From positions 1 to 56,284 of the forward strand of contig JAGWWV010000009.1 of the NCBI GenBank assembly GCA_018970175.1: 56,284 nucleotides of DNA, written 5' to 3'. A model generated the notes under the pieces. The model was given only the letters and a program-made list of their open reading frames with translations, was not told where the DNA came from and ran no database searches. Shown here in pieces: positions 40,205 through 48,632 of this stretch. The position numbers and the translations under genes were made by a program. The stretch is from Acidobacteriota bacterium (GTDB lineage: Bacteria > Actinomycetota > Acidimicrobiia > Acidimicrobiales > Ilumatobacteraceae). The stretch's first letter is position 1, and every line of letters begins with the position of its first letter.

Positions 40205-40939
40205 GTGTCGAACGTCCCCCGTGAGGATCTCCTTCCGAGACCCAGCGGGGGACGTTTCGTTGTCGGCGCCAAGGCGATCGCTGAAGAGCAGTGGTTGCCG
40301 GCCGACGCGGCAATGCTCCGCGAGCGCACGATGATTCGGTCGGCGCATCCCGCGGAGGTCTTCGCGTGCATGGATGGTTGGGGCTCGGCCGTTGCCGACG
40401 TGTTCGACGCGCTGCCGGCCGACACGCCCGATGACATCTGCGTGCTCGGCCGGGTCGATGGTCGTTGGGTTCTCGTCGGGGGAGAGTTGTGTTTCCCGAA
40501 CCGCTGGGTGTTGCAGGAAAAGATCGGACTGCCGGTGCTCGATATTCACGGCCCCGTTCCGACGTATGCATCGCAAGTGGGAGCCGGAGTCGATTCGCTC
40601 ATCGAACGATTGGCCGACGGACGCATCGTCGAACGTTCGAACTGGAGCATCTCCGACACTGGCGACTACTTCGAGCCGCGCACGCCACCGCCGATCCCTG
40701 ATATCGACCCGGCACGACTGCTTCTACGAGTCGAGCGACAAACGCTGCGCCGACTGGGCGACGTCGTCGTGTTTTCGATTCGTACCTACATGGAGTCGAT
40801 GGAGCGGTTCCGTGGTCGACCGCGCGATCAGGTCGAAGCTTTCGTACAAGTTCTCGACGAGACGCCCGCCGAGGTTCGGGCATACAAGTCGATCACGACC
40901 TACGTCGAACCTCTCCGCGCCTACCTGAGGTCGTTCTGA
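40205..40939 (+). CDS. DUF3445 family protein (heme-dependent oxidative N-demethylase-like)
   Basis: A 244-residue protein of the DUF3445 family, some members of which are heme-dependent oxidative N-demethylases. Family features: QWLPADAAMLRERTMIR, VGGELCFPNRWVLQEKIGLPVLDIHGPVP, SNWSISD, and LLLRVERQTLRRLGDVVVFSIRTYMESM. It starts with GTG at 40205. The first 17 codons contain a perfect 11-bp inverted repeat (40211-40256). The 3' end overlaps the convergent hepT gene by 19 bp. Heme binding is family knowledge, not seen. Confidence 0.82.
   Translation: MSNVPREDLLPRPSGGRFVVGAKAIAEEQWLPADAAMLRERTMIRSAHPAEVFACMDGWGSAVADVFDALPADTPDDICVLGRVDGRWVLVGGELCFPNRWVLQEKIGLPVLDIHGPVPTYASQVGAGVDSLIERLADGRIVERSNWSISDTGDYFEPRTPPPIPDIDPARLLLRVERQTLRRLGDVVVFSIRTYMESMERFRGRPRDQVEAFVQVLDETPAEVRAYKSITTYVEPLRAYLRSF
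40211..40256 (+). promoter_or_regulatory. Perfect 11-bp inverted repeat in the first codons of the DUF3445 gene
   Basis: Arms AACGTCCCCCG (40211-40221) and CGGGGGACGTT (40246-40256) enclose a 24-nt loop, with TTTC just after. In RNA this would be a strong stem directly behind the GTG start. It could attenuate read-through from the SDR gene or control initiation. It could also be the terminator of the SDR gene if the real DUF3445 start is lower. Confidence 0.5.
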
Positions 40940-41250
40940 AGCACCTCGATAAGCGCGGGAATCTGAAGATTGAGGACAAGCCAAATTTGGTGTGGGTCTA
41001 CCCGGTGGTAGTGGTGGGCGAGGACATGACGAAGGCCAACAAGGCGTTGCCAAGGTATGTCATCGTGCCGGGACTTGAAATCTGCTCCCAGCGAGTTTGC
41101 CGCTTCGCCGATGATCTCGAGTAGCCGTTCGGCTGCTCGCTGAGCGAGTTTGTTGGAGAGAAAATCCTCAAGGGACATCTGCGAAATCTGTGAAAGGTCA
41201 TTTGCACATTCAAGAATGTCCAGGAGTCTCCGTTGGTCGTCGCGCGTCAA
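40921..41250 (-). CDS. hepT: HepT-like ribonuclease toxin (HEPN/DUF86)
   Basis: A 109-residue HEPN-domain protein. The catalytic RX4HXY motif is complete as R74, H79 and Y81 (RHVLAHHY). QRAAERLLEIIGEAANSLG and IPWQRLVGLRHVLAH are the family core. It pairs with the MNT gene upstream, whose 3' end it overlaps by 41 bp. Third-position base use looks less GC-biased than in the neighbouring genes, in keeping with a mobile module. HepT toxins cleave RNA and are silenced by AMPylation from the MNT partner. Confidence 0.9.
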   Translation of the reverse strand: MTRDDQRRLLDILECANDLSQISQMSLEDFLSNKLAQRAAERLLEIIGEAANSLGADFKSRHDDIPWQRLVGLRHVLAHHYHRVDPHQIWLVLNLQIPALIEVLQNDLR

Positions 41251-41536
41251 GTGGTACCGCCTCGTTCAGGATGTGGCTGTCACGGGGCTTGAGACCACCG
41301 ACGGATACAACGTCGACGGAGATGCCAAGAAGAGATTCGATGGATTGCTGAATGTCCATCAAGTCGAAGAGGGAGCTGTCGGGCCCGAATTCGACGAGTA
41401 GGTCAACATCACTTGTCTCGGTGTCATCGCCACGGGCCGTCGACCCGAAGAGCGACACGTTCACTCCGCGATGATTTCGGACAATGCCGATGATTTCATC
41501 GCGGTGCGTTTCGAGAACGAGTTGACGCCTCGTCAT
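41210..41536 (-). CDS. mntA: MntA-like minimal nucleotidyltransferase antitoxin
   Basis: A 108-residue nucleotidyltransferase with GS (31-32) and the DxD pair D43 and D45 in GSTARGDDTETSDVD, which fits the GS-X10-DXD rule. It would AMPylate and thereby neutralise HepT. ATG at 41536 with a TAGGCT box 6 nt upstream (41543-41548), so probably leaderless. Overlaps hepT by 41 bp. Confidence 0.9.
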   Translation of the reverse strand: MTRRQLVLETHRDEIIGIVRNHRGVNVSLFGSTARGDDTETSDVDLLVEFGPDSSLFDLMDIQQSIESLLGISVDVVSVGGLKPRDSHILNEAVPLDARRPTETPGHS

Positions 41537-41559
41537 GAGAAAAGCCTACCGAGGGGGTG

Positions 41560-42717
41560 TCACGTCGTGTAGTCGGCGTTGATGCGGACGTAACCGTCGG
41601 TGAGGTCGCAGCCCCAGACGGTTGCAGATGCACTGCCGTTGTTCAACGACACGTGGATTGTGACATCGTCGCCGCGCATGTAGTCGGAAAGGCGGGCGAG
41701 GCCGGATGCGTCGACTTGACGTGGATAGACCTCTTGGGTTCCGAAGCGAATGACGACGTCATCCTGGTTGATGTCGGTGTCGTTGCACTTTCCGACGGCC
41801 ATGGCGACGCGGCCCCAGTTCGGGTCGGCGCCGTGCACCGCGGTTTTCACGAGCGGTGAATTGACGATCGACTTGGCGACACGCTTCGCCTGTTCCGCGT
41901 CACGGGCGCGGTCGACGGTGACCTCGATGAGGGTCTCGGCACCTTCGCCGTCGCGCGCAACCTGTTTGGTGAGGGACAGCGCGACCTCGTGGAGGGCCGA
42001 TTCGAAGGCGTGCAGATCGACGGCGCCGGCCGCACCGCTGGCGAGGATGACGGCCGTGTCGCTGGTGGAGGTGTCGGTGTCGACCGAAACGCAGTTGAAG
42101 GTGCGATCGATGACGCGGCGGAAAATCGCGTCGAGCTGTGCGGGTTCGATGCGGGCGTCGGTGAACATCATGGTGATGAGGGTCGCCATGTTCGGTTCGA
42201 TCATGCCGACACCCTTCGCAACGCCGACAACGCGCGCGGTGCCGCCGGCGATCGATGCTTCGGCGATCTTGTGAACCGTGTCGGTGGTCATGATGCCGCG
42301 TGCCACCGCTTCGGCATCGGTGCCGGTGATGCTCGTCGGAATGCTGGCAAGACCGGCGCGGATACGGTCCATCGGGTAGGGCCTGCCGATGACGCCGGTC
42401 GATGCGATGAGCACCTCGTTGGCGTTGCACCCGATCGCTTTGGCGACGCCATCGACGACTTCGTTCGCATCCGCGAGACCTTGTGGTCCGTTGGCGACGT
42501 TGGCATTCTTCGAGATGACGACCATGGCGCGTGCCGTGTTGTCGGCGAGGTGTTGCCGGCTGACGGTGACGCTGGGCCCGACGAAGCGGTTCTGCGTGAA
42601 CACGCCGGCCGCGGCGCAGCGTGAGTCGGCGACGACGAGGGTGAAGTCGTCGGTCGAGTCCTTCACGCCGATGTTGGCGACGTGGGAACGAAAGCCGCGG
42701 GGAAGCGAGACGGTCAC
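41560..42717 (-). CDS. argJ: Bifunctional glutamate N-acetyltransferase / amino-acid N-acetyltransferase ArgJ
   Basis: ArgJ recycles acetyl from N-acetylornithine to glutamate in arginine synthesis. The 385-residue precursor splits itself before the nucleophile T179 (GMIEPNMATLIT). Further markers are ASTGVIGRPYPMDRI, KGVGMIEPN and the GRVAMAVGKC segment. Start is GTG at 42717, with a TAGCCT box (42724-42729) 6 nt upstream that overlaps the stop codon of the SRPBCC gene. It stands alone: no argB, argC or argD neighbours are visible in the window. Confidence 0.95.
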   Translation of the reverse strand: MTVSLPRGFRSHVANIGVKDSTDDFTLVVADSRCAAAGVFTQNRFVGPSVTVSRQHLADNTARAMVVISKNANVANGPQGLADANEVVDGVAKAIGCNANEVLIASTGVIGRPYPMDRIRAGLASIPTSITGTDAEAVARGIMTTDTVHKIAEASIAGGTARVVGVAKGVGMIEPNMATLITMMFTDARIEPAQLDAIFRRVIDRTFNCVSVDTDTSTSDTAVILASGAAGAVDLHAFESALHEVALSLTKQVARDGEGAETLIEVTVDRARDAEQAKRVAKSIVNSPLVKTAVHGADPNWGRVAMAVGKCNDTDINQDDVVIRFGTQEVYPRQVDASGLARLSDYMRGDDVTIHVSLNNGSASATVWGCDLTDGYVRINADYTT

Positions 42718-42726
42718 TCCGTCAGG

Positions 42727-43197
42727 CTATGCGAAATGTTCACGCAGGCGAAGGAGAGTTTGCTCCATCGACTTGTGGTTCTTGCCGTAGGCGTTGATCA
42801 CCTTCAGCATCAACTTCGACTTGTTCTTTTTCCAGTCGAACTCTTCGGTCACCTTTGTGCCACCGTCGGCCTGTGGTTCGAGGATGTAGCGCCAGATGTG
42901 GCCGCCGAAGTGGCGCCAGGCGATGCGAGCGTTCTCTTCGAACTCGACGACTTCGTTCGTGATCTTGTACGGCACGCCCATCTTCATGTCCATGCCGAAC
43001 TTCGCGCCGAGCGACAGTCGATCGGGGGCGGCCGATTGCGGCGAGCGCACCGTGCCCGAGCCGTCGATGACTGCGTGGCCTGCCGGGCTGGCGAGAAGGT
43101 CGAAAATGTCCTTCGCGGCGGCGGGCACCACGAGCGACACCCGGATCACCTCGTTGCGACGGTCGATGGTGCTTTCGAGGAACGGCGAGGAGGTCAT
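42727..43197 (-). CDS. SRPBCC family protein
   Basis: A 156-residue START-like protein of the SRPBCC (polyketide-cyclase/dehydrase) fold: [66 protein letters not shown]. It binds a hydrophobic ligand in a pocket. It is the last gene of the epimerase - FAD oxidoreductase - SRPBCC run; its ATG overlaps the FAD gene stop by 4 bp. Confidence 0.85.
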   Translation of the reverse strand: MTSSPFLESTIDRRNEVIRVSLVVPAAAKDIFDLLASPAGHAVIDGSGTVRSPQSAAPDRLSLGAKFGMDMKMGVPYKITNEVVEFEENARIAWRHFGGHIWRYILEPQADGGTKVTEEFDWKKNKSKLMLKVINAYGKNHKSMEQTLLRLREHFA

Positions 43198-44453
43198 GTG
43201 AGATATTCGAGCACAGCCGCGGCACAGCGTCTACCCGAGTACATCGCACCCTGAATCGAGCCAGTGTCGCGGTGGTCGCCCGAGACGAAGAGACCATCGC
43301 CCAGAGACACCGGCTTCTTGGGCGAAAAGGGTGGGGTCTGGTCGGGTTGGCCGTGGGCGATGTTGTAGGTGCGCAGATGTCGCCAGTTGGCGACGTCTTG
43401 TCCCCACCACCAACGCAGTTGTGCAACGACGGTGTCGTGCAGGCCCGGGTGCGTTTCTTCGGTTGCGCCGGGACACGCGGCCGCGATGAGGTGTTGACCG
43501 GCGGGTGCGTACTCCGGTGCGACGTTGCTCATGACGGCAAGGTTGAGAACCGGTCCACCCGAGTAGCCATCGAGTGCGATCAGTTTGTGTTGCGTCGGTG
43601 CCTTCGGCGCCGCGAAGTAGAAGCAGCTGACCGGGCGCGAACCGGGCACGGGAATGCCCGTGAGTCGCGCGGCCGCGGGTCCCTCGGTTGCGACGACGAC
43701 AGCGCGAGCGGAAACCCGCGTGCCGTCGGCGGCGGTGACGCCGTTGGTGTCGACCGACGCAACGGGGGAGTTGAGCCGAATCACCGACGGGTGCAGATGT
43801 GCGGCGAGTTGTTCGGAGAGCGAGCCCATGCCGAGCGCGGGAACGCCCGTGTCGCCGTTCGACAGGGATTGGAAGATCACGTCGAACATGCGACGCGAGG
43901 TGGCGAGCTGCGGGTCGAGTTGAATGCCGCCGACGAGTGGTTTGAAAAAGCTGTCGACGATGCGCCGGGAGAAGCCGGCTGCTTCGAGCGCGTCGGCGGT
44001 TGCCATGTCCTCGCCCCGCAGCAACGTGCGCGCGGGTGTGCGTTGCATCCGCAGGCGGAACAGCGCGATGCGTGCCTTGTCGAAGACGTTGCCGATCGGC
44101 GCAAGAGCCGTCGACGCGAGGTGTGCGGGATCGCGGAACGGATCGGTGACGATGTGGTTCTTGGCCTGACCGCGCACCAGTGCACCCGGATCGAATGTGC
44201 GAACGTCGAGCTTCACCGTGTCGACTTCGGTGCGCAGCTCGGGATACGCGGTGAGCAGCACCTGAAATCCGCGGTCGAGTCGGAACCCGTCGACGATGTC
44301 GGTGCGAACACGTCCGCCGACTCCGTCGCTCGCCTCGAGCAGTGCGACACTGCGGCCGGCGCGCTGCAGGTGACGCGCGCACGACAATCCGGCGAGACCG
44401 GCGCCAACGACGACGACGTCGTACGGCTCGGTCTGTCGGGACGCGTTCGTCAT
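43194..44453 (-). CDS. FAD-dependent oxidoreductase, amine-oxidase/phytoene-desaturase-like
   Basis: A 419-residue flavoprotein with the FAD-binding [17 protein letters not shown] at the N-terminus, [31 protein letters not shown] and a C-terminal [22 protein letters not shown] that closes the FAD site. It resembles the NAD(P)-binding amine-oxidase and protoporphyrinogen-oxidase-like proteins often next to TIGR01777 epimerases. It directly abuts the epimerase gene (no gap). Substrate unknown. Confidence 0.88.
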   Translation of the reverse strand: MTNASRQTEPYDVVVVGAGLAGLSCARHLQRAGRSVALLEASDGVGGRVRTDIVDGFRLDRGFQVLLTAYPELRTEVDTVKLDVRTFDPGALVRGQAKNHIVTDPFRDPAHLASTALAPIGNVFDKARIALFRLRMQRTPARTLLRGEDMATADALEAAGFSRRIVDSFFKPLVGGIQLDPQLATSRRMFDVIFQSLSNGDTGVPALGMGSLSEQLAAHLHPSVIRLNSPVASVDTNGVTAADGTRVSARAVVVATEGPAAARLTGIPVPGSRPVSCFYFAAPKAPTQHKLIALDGYSGGPVLNLAVMSNVAPEYAPAGQHLIAAACPGATEETHPGLHDTVVAQLRWWWGQDVANWRHLRTYNIAHGQPDQTPPFSPKKPVSLGDGLFVSGDHRDTGSIQGAMYSGRRCAAAVLEYLT

Positions 44454-45350
44454 TTACTTGCTGAGAAGGTCGCGCAACGCCGACTCGAGAGTGGCGTGGG
44501 TGAAGACGTAGCCGTCGTTCAACAAAGCCTTCGGCACGACGCGCTGACCCGTGAAAAGAAGTGCGTCGGCAAGTTCCGAACCGAGGAGAGCCTTCGGGCC
44601 GAACCCGGGGATCGGCAGAACTGCGGGACGCTTCAGCACCGATGCGAGCACCTTGGTGAACTCGGCATTCGTGACCGGGCTCGGTGCGGTGAGGTTGACC
44701 GCGCCGCTGAGGTTGCTCTTCAGCAGGTGCGAAATGGCGCGGACCTCGTCGGTGATGGAGATCCAGCTCTGCCACTGACGTCCGTTGCCGAACTTGCCGC
44801 CGAGGCCGAACTTGAAGAGCGGTAGTTGCTTCTTCAGGGCGCCGCCGGCGGTGGACAACACGATGCCCGTGCGCAGATGGACCGTGCGAATGCCCGCCGA
44901 CTGTGCGGGGCCCGTCGCGTGCTCCCACCTCTCGCACACATCGGCCAGGAACCCGCTTCCGTGCGAACCGTTCTCGTCGAGTTCCTCGTCGCCGCGCGCA
45001 CCGTAGATGCCGATGGCCGAACCGGAGAGAAATACGGTGGGCCGCTGCTCGGCCTCGGTCATGCGTTGCGCCAACAGTTCGGTGCTGCGCGTGCGGCTCT
45101 CGAGAATCTCGCGCTTGTACGAGTCGCTCCAGCGCTTGTCGCCGATGCCGGCTCCGGCGAGGTGGATCACCGCATCGACGCCGTTGAGGTCGTGGGAGTT
45201 CAACTTGCCGTTGGCCGGGTCCCACGAGATTTCCGCGGGTGAGGCCGCAGGGCGGCGAACGAACGACACGGTTTCATGACCGTTGCCGCGCAGGTGGGAG
45301 GTGAGCGCCGTGCCGATGAGACCCGACGCTCCGGTGATGGCGATGCGCAT
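44454..45350 (-). CDS. TIGR01777 family NAD(P)-binding epimerase-like protein
   Basis: A 298-residue atypical SDR of the SDR39U1/TIGR01777 family: MRIAITGASGLIGTALTSHL, VIHLAGAGIGDKRWSDSYKREILESR, FLSGSAIGIYG and VRTGIVLS-type strand (HLRTGIVLS). The last 40 residues, KALLNDGYVFTHATLESALRDLL, are diagnostic. ATG at 45350 with a TACCCT box 6 nt upstream (45357-45362), so leaderless. Heads the three-gene run with FAD oxidoreductase and SRPBCC. Confidence 0.92.
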   Translation of the reverse strand: MRIAITGASGLIGTALTSHLRGNGHETVSFVRRPAASPAEISWDPANGKLNSHDLNGVDAVIHLAGAGIGDKRWSDSYKREILESRTRSTELLAQRMTEAEQRPTVFLSGSAIGIYGARGDEELDENGSHGSGFLADVCERWEHATGPAQSAGIRTVHLRTGIVLSTAGGALKKQLPLFKFGLGGKFGNGRQWQSWISITDEVRAISHLLKSNLSGAVNLTAPSPVTNAEFTKVLASVLKRPAVLPIPGFGPKALLGSELADALLFTGQRVVPKALLNDGYVFTHATLESALRDLLSK

Positions 45351-45387
45351 ACGAAAAGGGTATGTGGTTCGTAGGCTGATTGTCCCG

Positions 45388-45816
45388 ATGAGCACACGGA
45401 AACTCATACTCACTGCCCTCGTCTGCGGGCTTGCGATTCTCATCGCCGGGGGCGTCAAGCTCATTCAGGTCGCCAACGACGAGGTTGCCGTCGAGGTTCT
45501 TGCGTTCGGCGACGAGGCCACGCTCGGTGACATGACCGTTTCGGTGCTCGACGTCGACCGACGCGACGACGCGACATTGGTCACGGTAACGATGACGGGC
45601 GTGGATCTTGCCTCGGGTGCGGCGGACGGTTGGCGACTCTTGGCCGACGGTCGGGTGCAAGAGCCTGCGATCAGTTCCGCCGCCGACGCTTGTACCGCGG
45701 TGACTGCGGGGTCACCCACGCGTTGCACCGTCGCCTTCGAAGCGGTGGAATCGGCGGCGACCGTTGCCTACGTGCGCGCCGGTGAGCAGCGCCAGTGGGC
45801 TGCCCCAACCCCCTAG
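45388..45816 (+). CDS. Hypothetical exported or membrane-anchored small protein
   Basis: A 142-residue protein with an N-terminal hydrophobic segment (about 6-23, LILTALVCGLAILIAGGV) without a lipobox or clear cleavage site. An outer beta-rich domain follows with two cysteines (ADACTAVTAG and TRCTVAFE) that could form a disulfide. No family recognised; the pattern resembles DUF4352-like Ig folds. A longer upstream reading overlaps the epimerase and is rejected. Divergent from the epimerase by 37 bp. Confidence 0.62.
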   Translation: MSTRKLILTALVCGLAILIAGGVKLIQVANDEVAVEVLAFGDEATLGDMTVSVLDVDRRDDATLVTVTMTGVDLASGAADGWRLLADGRVQEPAISSAADACTAVTAGSPTRCTVAFEAVESAATVAYVRAGEQRQWAAPTP

Positions 45817-45836
45817 CCGTTAGGGTTGGCGACGTT

Positions 45837-47237
45837 ATGGCAGACCTTTACGACCTCGTGGTTATCGGCGGCGGTCCGGGTGGCTATGCGGCGGCCTTTT
45901 ACGGTGCGTCGGCCGGCCTCTCCGTGGCCCTCATAGAAAAGGACACCATCGGCGGCACCTGCCTGAACCGTGGCTGCATCCCCGCCAAGGCATTTCTCGA
46001 AACCGCCGCGGTCGCGCGCCACGTTGCGCACTCGGCCGACTTCGGCGTCAACTCGACGGCGAACGGTGTCGACTTTGCGGTCACCCAGGCGCGCAAGCAA
46101 AAGATCGTCGACGGTCTGGTGAAGGGTCTCACCGGCCTCACCAAGTCGAAGAAGGTCACCTATCTCCTCGGCACGGGTTCGCTCGGTGCGGGCAAGACCG
46201 TCACCGTCACTGCGACCGACGGCAGCACGCAACAGGTGCAGGGCAAGAACGTCATCCTCGCCGCGGGCTCGGTGCCGCGCACCATCCCGGGTTTCGAAGT
46301 CGGCGGGCCGATCATGACGTCCGACGAAGTGTTGATGCTCGACAAGTTGCCCCAGCGTGTCGCCGTCATCGGCGGTGGCGCGATCGGCTGCGAATTCGCG
46401 TCGACCTTTGCCGACCTCGGGTCGCAGGTCACGATTCTCGAGGGTCTGCCGAAGATTCTCCCCGGTCTCGACATCGACCTCGCGAACGTGGTCGTGAAGA
46501 GCTTCAAGAAGAAGAACATCGACATCAAGACCGGTGTCTCGGTGAAGGGCCACACCCCGAACGGAAGTGGCGGCACCGTGGTCTCGTTCGGCGAGGGTGA
46601 AAGCCTCGAGGTCGACGCGGTCGTCGTGTCGGTCGGGCGTCGTCCGTTCGCCGATCTTCTCGGTCTGCAGGGAACCGCCGTCAAGGTGACCGAGCGCGGA
46701 TTCATCGAAGTCAACGAATACTGCGAAACCGCCGAGGCCGGCGTGTACGCGATCGGCGACATCATCAACACGCCGCAACTTGCCCACGTTGGTTACGCCG
46801 AAGCAATCGTCGCGGTGAAGCGCGTACTCGGCGAACCCGTCGCACCCGTCGCCTACGACCGCGTGCCGTGGGCTATCTACTGCCACCCCGAAGTGGCGTG
46901 GGCCGGCCACAGCGAGGAAAGCGCGAAGGCCGCCGGATTCGACGTCGTCGTCGGCAAGCACCAGTTCCGCGCGAACAGCCGCGCGATGATCGTCGGTGAG
47001 ACCGACGGTTTGGTGAAGATCATCGCGAAGAAGAACGCCGACGGCACCGCAGGACAGGTGCTGGGCGTTCAGATGGTCGGCCCGTGGGTGACCGAGCAAC
47101 TCTCGGGCGGCTATCTCGCCGTCAACTGGGAAGCCACGGTTGCCGAGGTTGCCGAGTTCATTCAGCCGCACCCCAGCCTGTCGGAACTCTTCGGCGAAAC
47201 GATGCTGTCGATGACCGGCCGTTCGATCAACGCCTGA
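45837..47237 (+). CDS. lpd: Dihydrolipoyl dehydrogenase (E3)
   Basis: The E3 flavoenzyme re-oxidises dihydrolipoyl E2 and reduces NAD+. The 466-residue protein has VVIGGGPGGYAAA, the redox disulfide in GGTCLNRGCIPAK (CX4C), AVIGGGAIGCEFAS for NAD, YAIGDIINTPQLAHVG, and the C-terminal HPSLSE with the catalytic His. ATG at 45837. Followed by E2 (25 bp) and lipBA in one operon. It can serve both pyruvate and 2-oxoglutarate complexes. Confidence 0.96.
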   Translation: MADLYDLVVIGGGPGGYAAAFYGASAGLSVALIEKDTIGGTCLNRGCIPAKAFLETAAVARHVAHSADFGVNSTANGVDFAVTQARKQKIVDGLVKGLTGLTKSKKVTYLLGTGSLGAGKTVTVTATDGSTQQVQGKNVILAAGSVPRTIPGFEVGGPIMTSDEVLMLDKLPQRVAVIGGGAIGCEFASTFADLGSQVTILEGLPKILPGLDIDLANVVVKSFKKKNIDIKTGVSVKGHTPNGSGGTVVSFGEGESLEVDAVVVSVGRRPFADLLGLQGTAVKVTERGFIEVNEYCETAEAGVYAIGDIINTPQLAHVGYAEAIVAVKRVLGEPVAPVAYDRVPWAIYCHPEVAWAGHSEESAKAAGFDVVVGKHQFRANSRAMIVGETDGLVKIIAKKNADGTAGQVLGVQMVGPWVTEQLSGGYLAVNWEATVAEVAEFIQPHPSLSELFGETMLSMTGRSINA

Positions 47238-47262
47238 CACGAAAGAGAAACAGGGCAAAGAC

Positions 47263-48624
47263 ATGGCAAACGTAACGCTCCCTCAACTCGGTGAAACTGT
47301 CACCGAGGGAACCATCACGAAGTGGTTCAAGAAGGTCGGCGACACCGTCGCGGCCGACGAGCCACTCTTCGAGGTGTCCACCGACAAAGTCGACACTGAG
47401 GTCCCGTCACCCGTTGCAGGTGTGCTCACCGAGATCCGCGCCAACGAAGGCGACACGGTTCCCGTCGGTGCGGTCATTGGCGTCGTCGGCGATGCCGGTG
47501 CTGCGCCCGCCCCGGCACCCGCCGCAGCTCCGGCTCCTTCGCCCGAGCCCGCCCCGGCTCCTGCGCCCGCTGCCGCAGCACCCCCGCCGGCTCCTGCACC
47601 CGCACCTGCACCTGCACCTGCGGCCAAGGTTCCCGCTCCCGCGCCGAGCGTTGGTGGTGCACCGTTGCTTTCGCCGGTCGTGCGTCGACTCATCGCGGAA
47701 AACAACCTCGATGCTGCGTCGATCAAGGGCACCGGTCCCGGTGGTCGCATCACCCGCGAAGACGTTCTTGCCGTCATCGATTCCCAGGGTGGCAAGTCTG
47801 CCGCTCCCGCCGCGGCTGCACCGGCACCCGCTGCTGCACCTGCCGCAGCGCCCGCACCGGCGGCGAAGCCCGCACCTGCGAAGAAAGAAGCAGGCGCGGT
47901 CTCGGAAGACGGCCGCGAAAAGCGCATCAAGCTGTCGAAGATCCGCAAGCTGACCGGCGAACACATGGTGATGTCAAAGTCGGTCAGCCCGCACACATTC
48001 AGCGTCGTCGAAGTCGACTACGCCAACGTCGACCGCGCCCGCAACAAGGTGAAGGACGAATTCAAGAAGGCCGAAGGCTTCAGCCTCACCTACCTGCCGT
48101 TCATCTCGCGTGCCGTGGTCGATGCGATCACCGAGTTCCCGCACATGAACGCATCGGTCGACGGCAACGAACTCGTCGTTCACAACTACGTCGACCTGGG
48201 CATCGCGGTCGACCTCGACTATCAGGGTCTGTTGGTTCCGGTCGTGCGCGACGCCGAGACCAAGCGCCTGCGTGCTCTTGCCCGCGAGATCAGCGACCTC
48301 GGTACGCGCGCCAAGAACCGCAAGCTCACACCCGATGAAATCCAGGGCGGCACGTTCACACTGTCGAACAACGGTTCGGCCGGTTCGGTGCTCACCATGG
48401 CGGTCATCAACCAGCCGCAGGTGGCCATCATCTCGACCGACGCCATCGTGCGCAAGCCCGTCGTCGTCAATACGCCCGACGGCGGCGAATCGATCGCCAT
48501 CCATCCGGTCGGCAACCTTGCGATGAGCTGGGACCACCGCGCATTCGACGGCGCGTACGCGGCGAACTTCCTCGCGAAGATCAAGTCGATTCTCGAAACC
48601 CGCGACTGGATCGCCGAGCTCTAA
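47263..48624 (+). CDS. Dihydrolipoamide acyltransferase (E2)
   Basis: E2 core of a 2-oxo-acid dehydrogenase, 453 residues. One lipoyl domain (1-75) with the lipoyl lysine K42 in STDKVD; an Ala/Pro linker; a peripheral-subunit-binding domain (SPVVRRLIAENNLDAASIKGTGPGGRITREDVL); a second Ala/Pro linker; and a catalytic domain ending MSWDHRAFDG (the HxxxDG active site). Only one lipoyl domain is present, unlike the two or three of many AceF proteins. It could be AceF or SucB; I leave the symbol empty. The GC-rich linker coding (47503-47640 and 47800-47900) is repetitive. Confidence 0.9.
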   Translation: MANVTLPQLGETVTEGTITKWFKKVGDTVAADEPLFEVSTDKVDTEVPSPVAGVLTEIRANEGDTVPVGAVIGVVGDAGAAPAPAPAAAPAPSPEPAPAPAPAAAAPPPAPAPAPAPAPAAKVPAPAPSVGGAPLLSPVVRRLIAENNLDAASIKGTGPGGRITREDVLAVIDSQGGKSAAPAAAAPAPAAAPAAAPAPAAKPAPAKKEAGAVSEDGREKRIKLSKIRKLTGEHMVMSKSVSPHTFSVVEVDYANVDRARNKVKDEFKKAEGFSLTYLPFISRAVVDAITEFPHMNASVDGNELVVHNYVDLGIAVDLDYQGLLVPVVRDAETKRLRALAREISDLGTRAKNRKLTPDEIQGGTFTLSNNGSAGSVLTMAVINQPQVAIISTDAIVRKPVVVNTPDGGESIAIHPVGNLAMSWDHRAFDGAYAANFLAKIKSILETRDWIAEL

Positions 48625-48632
48625 GCCACACG

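Noticed and set aside
47800-47900. Repetitive GC-rich DNA in the E2 gene
   Set aside because: It encodes the normal Ala/Pro-rich linker of E2 proteins, not an independent repeat element.
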